A stretch of 64,000 nt of DNA, from assembly GCF_004210375.1 (NCBI RefSeq), contig NC_134825.1, positions 2,914,001-2,978,000 on the forward strand. The letters are read 5' to 3'. The translations under genes and the position numbers were made by a program. This document shows, in pieces, positions 57,501 to 64,000 of this stretch (position 1 is its first letter; the number at the start of each line of letters is the position of its first letter). The notes under the pieces are model-generated. The model saw nothing but the letters and a program-made list of their open reading frames with translations. It had not been told where the DNA came from and did no database searches. Origin of the DNA: Tachypleus tridentatus (taxonomy: Eukaryota > Arthropoda > Merostomata > Xiphosura > Limulidae).

Positions 57501-60500
57501 AATAAATTTAAAAAAATTAAAGCCAGCCCATATCATTCATATATCTATCAAGCTTTCTTTTAAACACACTAACATTTACTGCCTCCACAACACCCAAAGT
57601 CAACTCATTCCAGAGGTCAACTACCACATTTAAAAAATAAAACTGTTTTAGCTGAAGACAACTTATACCATGACTAAATCCATATTTGTGTCACCTAGTT
57701 CTATTATTCTTACTGTTAAATGTTGATGCATGAACATTACCAATTCTTTTTACAACCTTAAACACTTCCATTAGATCCATTCTAACTTTTCTTTTGTCAA
57801 AAGAAAACAATTTTAATGATTTTAGTCTCTCCTCATATGACAACCCAGGTACCATTTTAGTAGTCCTCCTCTGAATCCTTTCCAACAACTCAATGTTTTT
57901 CATATGGTAATAAACCCAAGACTGAACACAATATTCCAAATATGGCTTAACCAGTGACCTGTACAATGAAATTATAGCCTCTTTAGACTTGTACTTAGTA
58001 TTTCTGTAGATACAACCAAAATTGTATTTACCCTACCACTGTCAATAACACATTGTTTGGATGGCTTAAGATACCATTATACCAAGATCCTTTCCTTTTA
58101 TGACACTGTTTAGGTTATTCCAATCTAAAGTTTATTTATAATTCAAATTATGATAACCAACATATAGCATTATTATAATTAAAACCTATCTGCAATTTAT
58201 TTGCCAAACTCACAAAATAACCTAAACCCTTTTGTAAATCAGTAACATCCTCTTACAGTCAGCAACACCAAAGACCTAAATATCATCATTTATTGACTAT
58301 TCTTTCACTTGTATCATTAATGTAAATCAAAAAGAGTGGAGGTGCTAAGACAGAGCCCTCAGGTACCCCACTTGGGACATTAATCCAGTTTGACAGAACT
58401 CCATTTAGAACAACCCTCTGCCTTATTCTATCCAGTTAGTTAACTTGAACTCAAAAATAGTGTTAGGGTTAAAAGTATTGAACTTAATTGTAAAGACCTT
58501 ATTCAACTGAACAACAGATTTCAGCAGGCAAGAAACTAGTAGAATGAGGGAAAGCAAAAGGAATAGAAAAGAATATGGAATATGAACTGAAAGTTTTAAT
58601 AGATGATTCCTTGACATAACATGTGGATAGAATAGTATGTGGAATAAATATGGAAAACAAAGATTATGTTTTCCTTTGGCATAGATGGAAGCCATGACTT
58701 ACAGAACAAGAAATATAATGAAGGGGACTGACAACAATACAGTTTTTGTTGTGCATGTAGGAATTAACCATACAGAGAAAAGTAAGTCAGAGGAGCTAAT
58801 AAATAAGTCACTGATAAAAGCATTTAAAGATAAAGATCATAAATTAATTGTGTCAGAAATACTGCCAGAAATTAATATTTGAGATCAAATTTTGAGTAAG
58901 TCACTAGAACTACATGTTAGGCTGAAATTAATATGTAAGGTTGAGCAGGTTAGCTGGTTGAACTGGTTGGATCAGTTCAGTGGAATGTTTTAAACTAGAT
59001 ATGTTACACTTAAGTATGAAAGGTTCTGGTATGTTTGTAAGGAATATTAACTCAGCTGTAAATATGGGAAGTGTTAACTTAAGTATGACAGGGTCTGGTA
59101 TGTTTGTAAGGGATATTAACTCAGCTACAAATAAGGGAAGTGTTAACTTAAGTATGAAAGGTTCTGGTATGTTTGTAAGGAATATTAACTCAGCTACAAA
59201 TAAGGGAAGTGTTAACTTAAGTATGAAAGGTTCTGGTATGTTTGTAAGGAATATTAACTCAGCTACAAATAAGGGAAGTGTTAACTTAAGTATGAAAGGT
59301 TCTGGTATGTTTGTAAGGAATATTAACTCAGCTACAAATAAGGGAAGTGTTAACTTAAGTATGAAAGGTTCTGGTATGTTTGTAAGGAATATTAACTCAG
59401 CTACAAATAAGGAAAGTTTTACACTAGGTCTAGATAGTAGTGGAAAGGATAAAGTAAATGAAACAAAACTGAGATGTAGAGGAAATTATAGCATAGGAAA
59501 TAAATATAAATGTAGTTATAAGAATAGGCTTAATTATTATTCTAGTAATGCTAGAAGTACAAGAAATAAAACAGATGACTTTAGGACACTGGTAAGAATA
59601 GAAGATTTTGATATAATGGAAATAACTGAAATAGAGTATATGATTGTGATGACTGAAACTTCTTTAAAATACATAATTACAGGTTGTTTCACAGGGACAG
59701 AGTAGTAGAGAGAAAGGGAAGGAATAGCTCTATACATAGTGTGAGTTACAACCTGTTGAAGATGGAAATATTAAGAATAATAGCAAAGTTTCTGTTAGTG
59801 GATATCAATACAAAAAGTTCTTGGTAGAAATTAGTGAGAAACTTTAATGTGAAATTAACATTTCAGCTGTTAATGAAGTAATAATTATGGATGATTTTAA
59901 TTTCAAACATGCTGACTAGGAAATGCCAGAGTCAAACCATGGGGGATAAAAGGTTTTTGGAAATTGTTCAAGATGGCATTCTTCATCAATTGATGAGAAA
60001 ACCTACTAGAAATAATGCTATTTTAGATTTAATGTCAAATTCTAATACAAATATGCTTGAGAGGGTAGAAAATGAAGAACACCTTGATACAAGTGTTCAC
60101 TGCTGTATTAGGTTTCATAGTGATCACTGGGTTTAATGTTTTAGATTGTTTGTTTTGTTTTATGAATTTTGCACAAAGCTATAAAAGGACTATCTGAGCT
60201 AGCCATCCTGAATTTAGCAGTGTACAACTAGAGGGAAGGCAGCTAGTCATCACCACCTAATGCTAACTCTTGGGATACTCTTTTACCAACGAATAGTGGG
60301 ATTGATTGTCACATTATAAAACCCACACAGCTAAAAGGGTGAGCATGTTTGACGTGACTGGGATTTGAACCTGATACTTTCAGACTGAGTCGAACACCCT
60401 AACCACATGGCTGCAGGTGGAAATCAGAAATAATATTTTGATTCCAAATTTCAAAATAATTTGAAGTGATGCAACAAGAATTATCTTTTCTGAATTGGGC

Positions 60501-62748
60501 AGCTGAGTTTCTTGGAGACACTGAGCAAACGATGAAAATTTTGAAAGAAAAATTTCTCAATATCGAAAAACAAATGTATGCCATGCAGAAATAAAAGAGT
60601 AGTATTCAAGAAGGAAAAAACAGGTTGGCTCACAAAGGGTACAAAAGATAAAATTAAAGAAAAGCATCACAAATTTAAAAAAGTTAAACTAACTGACATT
60701 ATAGATGATCAAGAAAGTTGGTCAAACAGGAATTTGAAACATCCAAATGGATGTATGAAAACATTTTGGCTGAAAACATAAAAATTAACAGTAAGGAATT
60801 TTTAAAGCATATCAGGACATTAAATGTTTTGCTGCATATGAAAATCAGGAATAATAATATTTTGATTCCAAATTTTAAAAAGATCCAACAAGAATTATCT
60901 TTTGTGAACTGGTAACTGATGTTACTTAGAGACAATGATCAGATGAGGAAAACCTTTAAAGAACCATTTTTAATATTCAAAACAAATAATATTCCAAAAA
61001 AAAATGGTAGTTTTAAGTAAAAACCAGTTTGGCTTAAAAAACATACGAGATAAAATTAAAGAAAAGCATAACAAGTTTAATTTAAACTGATTGTTATTAC
61101 AGGAGACTTACAGGAAATTACAACATCAAAAAGGTTGGCTAAAAATATAGAAATTACAAACAAGTATTTCTTTAAATATATTAAACAGAATGTTAGAATG
61201 GGAAAAAAGACCCTTGTAATATGATGAAGACTTGACTGTTTAACCAAAACCTGTATCCCAGTGACTGTATAACCAAAACCTGTATCCCAGTGACTGTTTA
61301 ACCAAAACCTGTATCCCAGTGACTGTTTAACCAAAACCTGTATCCCAGTGACTGTTTAACCAAAACCTGTATCCCAGTGACTGTTTAACCAAAACCTGTA
61401 TCCTAGTGACTGTTTAACCAAAACCTGTATCCTAGTGACTGTTTAACCAAAACCTGTATCCTAGTCAGACCAACTTAACCATGATTTACACAAAATGAAA
61501 AAATAGAACATTTCATAAACTATAATTAACTGGACTCAAAGTGGAAAACAAAATAATATCAGTAGCACTGGCACCAGCAATGTAACTAATACAAGTAATA
61601 GTAACACCACCAGTATATTCATAAGTGTTATATCATTAGTAATACTTACTAAAGAACTGTAACACCACCAGCATGTTGATAACATAACTGTATTATATAA
61701 TTACTAATACTAACTGGAGTACTGTAACATTACCAGTATGTTCATAACATAAGTGTTATATCATTAGTAATACTTACTAAAGAAGTACTGTAACATTACC
61801 AGTATGTTCATAACATAAATGTTATATCATTAGTAATACTTACTAAAGAAGAACTGTAACATTACCAGTATGTTCATAACATAAGTGTTATATCATTAGT
61901 AATACTTACTAAAGAAGAACTGTAACATTACCAGTATGTTCATAACATAAGTGTTATATCATTAGTAATACTTACTAAAGAACTGTAACACCACCAGTAT
62001 GTTGGTAACATAACTGTGTTATATCATTACTAATACTAACTGAAGAAGAACTGTAACATTACCAGTATGTTCATAACATAAGTGTTATATCATTAGTAAT
62101 ACTGACTAAAGAAGAACTGTAACACCACCAGTACGTTGGTAACATAACTGTGTTACATCATTACTAATACTAACTGAAGTACTGTAACATTACCAGTATG
62201 TTCATAACATAAGTGTTATACCATTACTAATACTTACTAAATAAGAACTGTAACACCACCAGTATGTTGGTAACATAACTGTGTTATATCATTACTAATA
62301 CTAACTGAAGAAGAACTGTAACATTACCAGTATGTTCATAGCATAACTGTGTTATATCATTAGTAAAACTTACTAAAGAAGAACTGTAACACCATCACAG
62401 TCTATGTAGAATGACTGTAATACTAACTGTAATAATGACTCAGCAAAGACAAATAATGTTGTATAGGAGCTACCAACTTACGTGAGAAATCCAACCCACA
62501 AGCTAGTATCATAGAAAGCATGGCTCCACATCAATCGTCCAGTCCCTAGCCAAGTGTTCTGTGTGAACATCTTTTCACTCATCTTTCTGTAGAGATTTTC
62601 ACACTCATCAAGAGTCAGGTTCAGCCCTCCCAGTAACATGCACAGAATTGCTCCAGTACTCACCCCACACAGATAGTCAAATAGCTGGTGTATCCTTTTT
62701 CCTGTTTTAGCTTCAATATACCTCATTATCTCAATGGCAAGTATACCC
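45289..62748 (-). CDS. PNPLA8: Calcium-independent phospholipase A2-gamma (patatin-like), 3' part (5 exons)
   Basis: Patatin-family lipid hydrolase acting on membrane phospholipids; vertebrate PNPLA8 works at mitochondria and peroxisomes. Five exons join in phase into 320 residues plus a stop. GVSTG (nucleophile Ser, residue 30) and DGG (catalytic Asp, residue 173) give the patatin Ser-Asp dyad. RIHQLFDYLCGVSTGAIL, MWSHAFYDTS, AFVFRNYG, YLGGC.HKMWQA.RAS.AAPGYF and LDENRPNKLEQL match PNPLA8 and its arthropod homologues rather than PNPLA6/7/9. The oxyanion-hole GGGxRG exon lies beyond 64000; here only its last residues are implied. The protein ends in LKC, not the SKL peroxisome signal of vertebrate PNPLA8. 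It is transcribed towards Nrg, stop to stop about 3 kb. Confidence 0.93.
45540..46099. other. PNPLA8 intron, nothing recognised
   Basis: AT-rich sequence before the LINE. Confidence 0.5.
46100..47665 (+). mobile_element. Jockey-like LINE fragment, decayed
   Basis: Frameshifted reverse transcriptase text: SNPDNFCPISLLS near 46490, HFLHFCEINNILPESQNASR near 46555, IIEWISNFLTDRTAQVRVN near 46755, SVLSPLLYIIFVSDIPF near 46865 and YANDIAIWS near 46940 (the ADD active site mutated to AND). The C-terminal part (NILRAANRLPTHLS) runs to about 47660. A 51-base duplication (GAAAACATCTCACTC.GCAAT) lies at about 47098-47200. Inserted in the last PNPLA8 intron on the strand opposite to the gene. Confidence 0.85.
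47740..48560 (-). mobile_element. CR1-like LINE fragment, decayed
   Basis: Read on -, 48500-48180 resembles the reverse-transcriptase region of the LINEs at 8.1 and 30 kb (VPYRRFVES-like, then a PQG motif at about 48210), and 47880-47750 resembles the LVRPHLEYC end of ORF2. Many stops. Confidence 0.65.
48561..49205. other. PNPLA8 intron, nothing recognised
   Basis: No clear feature up to the donor of exon d. Confidence 0.45.
49206..49401 (-). CDS. PNPLA8: PNPLA8 exon d: catalytic Asp (DGG)
   Basis: Acceptor TTGGTCAG, donor G|GTTAG; phase 0 in, phase 1 out. Starts exactly at DGGLMMNNPTAVAVHES, which supplies the catalytic Asp, then LLWPQENIQCIISIGNG and VDSATNTE. Confidence 0.94.
49755..50478. 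repeat. Minisatellite, about 52-bp unit, about 14 copies
   Basis: TTTAATAATCACACTTGATG, CCGAGCATGTTCGGTCACAA, AATGGAATATCC. Unit contains the near-palindrome CCGAGCATGTTCGG. In the PNPLA8 intron between exons c and d. Confidence 0.95.
50517..50695 (+). repeat. Copy of the 3' end of the DIRS-like element
   Basis: GGGTTGATGCA, GGGAGA/GGAGAAAGAAGGCTTGTG and AATAGCTATTTATGT match 21735-21870 in order. A solo terminal repeat or fragment. Confidence 0.55.
50838..51029 (-). CDS. PNPLA8: PNPLA8 exon c: core of patatin domain
   Basis: Acceptor TTTAACAG, donor GTTTGT; 64 whole codons, phase 0 both ends. Encodes IGVVSTVLNQPTLQAFVF, RNYGLPARVTSQYLGGC, MWQAVRASAAAPGYF and YQLDDMLHQ, leading into the DGG motif of the next exon. 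Confidence 0.94.
51349..53285. repeat. Large minisatellite, 34-bp unit, about 57 copies
   Basis: Unit: GGTCTTATGAACAGTGGGAA + CTACACCATACACT. Variants at four sites (AC/AT/CT before GTGGGAAC, CACCATA/CACTATA, ACACTGG/ACACAGG). A 12-unit segment of 408 bases is itself duplicated. In the PNPLA8 intron between exons b and c. Confidence 0.97.
53386..54125. repeat. Minisatellite, 47-49-bp unit, about 15 copies
   Basis: AAGTCTCAGCAATGGGGCCA, TGTGCTACTACCATTGGGGA, TAAGTACAG; copies after about 53870 form a diverged subfamily (GCACATTCATCTCGGCAAT). Directly follows the 34-bp array. Confidence 0.93.
54126..54849. other. PNPLA8 intron, degenerate repeats only
   Basis: Loose repeats (TTACAATACAAGTTCACAAT and ATTACAATACAGTCTGTAAC) suggest old duplication; no gene. 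Confidence 0.45.
54850..55215. repeat. Degenerate tandem repeat, about 46-bp unit, about 8 copies
   Basis: ATGTACAAACTAATAGGATA / ATATACAAACCAACAGGAAT and AGATCCTGCTTTAATG recur. It ends 48 bases from the donor of PNPLA8 exon b. Confidence 0.75.
55263..55320 (-). CDS. PNPLA8: PNPLA8 exon b: short 58-base exon
   Basis: Acceptor CTTTAACAG and donor GTATGG on the - strand; phase 2 in, phase 0 out. Encodes SIFNERTMIESARDPENPK, aligned without gap between exons a and c of the family. Found by phase and homology; too short for ORF detection. Confidence 0.88.
55321..56205. other. PNPLA8 intron, unrecognised
   Basis: Around 55605-55660, TGTTTCACCAGGTTAACTTG and ACATCATCACTAGGTGGGAT look like the tail of a Penelope-like or similar element, but this is weak. 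A (TA)8-like run lies at 55978-55995. Confidence 0.4.
56206..57070. repeat. Minisatellite, 32-bp unit, about 27 copies
   Basis: GGGACTGAATGTAGGAAACA + TGGGTCCAATGA. Subtypes (CATGGGTCC, CATGGATCC, GATGGGTTC) lie in blocks. All three - strand frames are open for 215-258 codons because the unit has no stop there and 32 is not a multiple of three, so each frame reads the same 32-residue cycle; not genes. Confidence 0.97.
57071..57489. other. PNPLA8 intron, nothing recognised
   Basis: Plain AT-rich sequence. Confidence 0.5.
57490..58440 (-). mobile_element. CR1-like LINE fragment, 3' part
   Basis: On the - strand SLVKPYLEYCVQSWVYYH, MKNIELLERIQRRTTKMVPG and LSYEERLKSLKLFSFDKRKV are the well-known C-terminal end of CR1/L2-type ORF2 (57691-57966). 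Upstream, up to 58400, lies degraded sequence around the PQG motif (about 58365). Confidence 0.88.
59012..59425. repeat. In-frame 69-bp repeat in LINE ORF1, 6 copies
   Basis: AAGTATGA starts at 59012, 59081, 59150, 59219, 59288 and 59357. The unit of 23 codons (LSMKGSGMFVRNINSATNK, GSVN) is the C-terminal strand-helix of the esterase domain; the frame 58980-59705 stays open through all copies. Confidence 0.95.
60149..60417 (-). mobile_element. tRNA-derived SINE nested in the LINE
   Basis: Body on +: GGAAGGCAGCTAGTCATCAC, TTTTACCAACGAATAGTGGG; B box on -: TCAGGTTCAAATCCC. LINE text continues on both sides, so the SINE is the younger insertion. Confidence 0.88.
61218..61465. repeat. Minisatellite, 29-bp unit, about 8.5 copies
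   Basis: GACTGTTTAACCAAAACCTG + TATCCCAGT, very uniform; the last copies read TATCCTAGT. Confidence 0.95.
61600..62395. repeat. Minisatellite, about 60-66-bp unit, about 13 copies
   Basis: AACTGTAACATTACCAGTAT, GTTCATAACATAAGTGTTAT, ATCATTAGTAATACTTACTA. A second subtype (ACACCACCAGTATGTTGGTA) alternates with the first. Ends about 90 bases from the donor of PNPLA8 exon a. Confidence 0.93.
62482..62748 (-). CDS. PNPLA8: PNPLA8 exon a: catalytic Ser motif GVSTG
   Basis: On the - strand: acceptor ATTACAG, donor GTAAGT below 62482; one leading base, leaves in phase 2. Encodes GILAIEIMRYIEAKTGKR, HQLFDYLCGVSTGAILCMLL, LTLDECENLYRKMSEKMF and WSHAFYDTSLW. The nucleophile Ser is residue 30 of the partial protein. 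Confidence 0.94.
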
Positions 62749-62756
62749 CTGTAATG

Positions 62757-63045
62757 CAAACAGTTTATCACACATATATTGTTTAATTACACAGTTTATC
62801 ACACATATATTGCTTAATTTGTTACACAGTTTATCACACATATATTGTTTAATTTGTTACACAGTTTATAACACATGTATTGTTTAATTTGTAACACAGT
62901 TTATCACACATATATTGTTACACAGTTTATCACACACATATTGTTTAATTACACAGTTTATCACACACATATTGTTTAATTACACAGTTTATCACACATA
63001 TATTGTTTAATTACACAGTTTATCACACATATATTGTTACACAGT
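62757..63045. repeat. Short-unit tandem repeat, about 25-37 bp
   Basis: ACACAGTTTATCACACATAT + ATTGTTTAATT with variable spacers. It begins nine bases upstream of PNPLA8 exon a, so it contains the polypyrimidine/branch-point region of its acceptor. Confidence 0.9.
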
Positions 63046-63099
63046 ACACAACAAGAACATAAATTAGCATTTATCAAGTCAATCTCACTCCTCATAACA

Positions 63100-64000
63100 C
63101 CAATTTGTAATCTCAGTAAAAAATTCAGTAGGTTAACACTGAAAGCAACACCTCATTCTTTATAACTTAGTTTACTTCAGTAAACAGTTCTGTATGTTAA
63201 CATTTGAGGCAACACCTCATTCTTTATAGCTTAGTTTACTTCAGTAAACAGTTCTGTATGTTAACATTTGATGCAACACCTCATTCTTTATAACTTAGTT
63301 TACTTCAGTAAACAGTTCTGTATGTTAACATTTGAGGGAACACCTCATTCTTTATAACTTAGTTTACTTCAGTAAACAGTTCTGTATGTTAACATTTGAG
63401 GGAACACCTCTTTCTTTATAACTTAGTTTACTTCAGTAAACAGTTCTGTATGTTAACATTTGAGGCAACACCTCATTCTTTATAACTTAGTTTACTTCAG
63501 TAAACAGTTCTGTATGTTAACATTTGATGCAACACCTCATTCTTTATGACTTAGTTTACTTCAGTAAACAGTTCTGTATGTTAACATTTGAAGCAACACC
63601 TCATTCTTTATAACTTAGTTTACTTCAGTAAACTGTTCTGTATGTTAACATTTGAGGCAACACCTCATTCTTTATAACTTAGTTTACTTCAGTTAACTGT
63701 TCTGTATGTTAACATTTGATGCAACACCTCATTCTTTATGACTTAGTTTACTTCAGTAAACAGTTCTGTATGTTAACATTTGATGCAACACCTCATTCTT
63801 TATAACTTAGTTTACTTCAGTAAACAGTTCTGTATGTTAACATTTGAAGCAACACCTCATTCTTTATAACTTAGTTTACTTCAGTGAACTGTTCTGTATG
63901 TTAACATTTGATGCAACACCTCATTCTTTATGACTTAGTTTACTTCAGTAAACAGTTCTGTATGTTAACATTTGATGCAACACCTCATTCTTTATAACTT
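63100..64000. repeat. Minisatellite, 64-bp unit, 14 copies, open at the window edge
   Basis: CACCTCATTCTTTATAACTT, AGTTTACTTCAGTAAACAGT, TCTGTATGTTAACATTTGAT, GCAA. Each unit holds a perfect hairpin, GTTTACT-TC-AGTAAAC. Confidence 0.97.

Larger units (their letters stand above)
58445..61225 (+). mobile_element. CR1-like LINE, ORF1 esterase and ORF2 endonuclease, decayed
   Basis: ORF1: RNIMKGTDNNTVFVVHVGIN, then KLIVSEILPEIN and DMLHLSMKGSGMF, the SGNH-esterase-like domain of CR1-type LINEs. ORF2: NYYSSNARSTRNKTDDFRTL and VRIEDFDIMEITE, the start of the endonuclease; MDDFNF-like and KRFLEIVQDGILHQLMRKPT, NNAILDLMSN near 59890-60050; then KKEKTGWLTKGTKDKIKEKH near 60610. A SINE (60149-60417) is inserted. 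The part around 60420-60910 is repeated in diverged form at 60850-61220. Confidence 0.85.

Overview
This is eukaryotic (animal) genomic DNA. It is AT-rich, has long introns with GT/AG borders, and shows no bacterial-type gene packing. It holds the 3' parts of two protein genes that face each other tail to tail. On the + strand, 19 exons (1723-42240) encode the C-terminal 1,067 residues of a neuroglian / L1-CAM homologue: the end of Ig2, Ig3-Ig6, five fibronectin III domains, a membrane helix, and a cytoplasmic tail with the FIGQY ankyrin-binding motif. On the - strand, five exons (62748-45289) encode the C-terminal 320 residues of a PNPLA8-type patatin phospholipase (iPLA2-gamma). Reading phase is continuous across every junction I placed in both genes. 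The stop codons lie about 3 kb apart. The 5' part of each gene is outside the window.

The neuroglian is of arthropod type. The tRNA-derived SINEs with long conserved bodies, CR1-like LINEs, a DIRS-like element, a Penelope-like fragment, piggyBac and Tc1/mariner elements fit a chelicerate. A horseshoe crab is my best guess, but that rests on recall of similar SINEs and is not proven here.

Layout: 1-42240, neuroglian exons separated by introns of 0.2-6.3 kb that carry most of the mobile elements (mariner-like 3.85-4.65 kb, LINE 8.1-9.5 kb, Tc1 11.0-12.6 kb, DIRS-like 18.3-21.8 kb, piggyBac 24.56-26.39 kb, inverted LINE 28.9-30.5 kb, Penelope-like 33.3-33.6 kb, SINEs). 42241-45288, the convergent intergenic/UTR region with a piggyBac-like MITE. 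45289-64000, PNPLA8 exons with introns full of minisatellites and LINEs.

The outstanding trait is tandem duplication. I count 27 minisatellite arrays with units of about 30-70 bp, roughly a quarter of the window by my rough sum. Several arrays grew out of recognisable functional sequence: a 3' splice site of neuroglian (12 copies of a 48-bp unit), the reverse-transcriptase region of a LINE (in two inverted copies 20 kb apart), the esterase region of a LINE ORF1 (in frame), a transposon terminal repeat, and a block inside a piggyBac element. The neuroglian splice-site array is the most interesting item: eleven decoy 3' splice sites precede the true one, and each leads to an in-frame stop.
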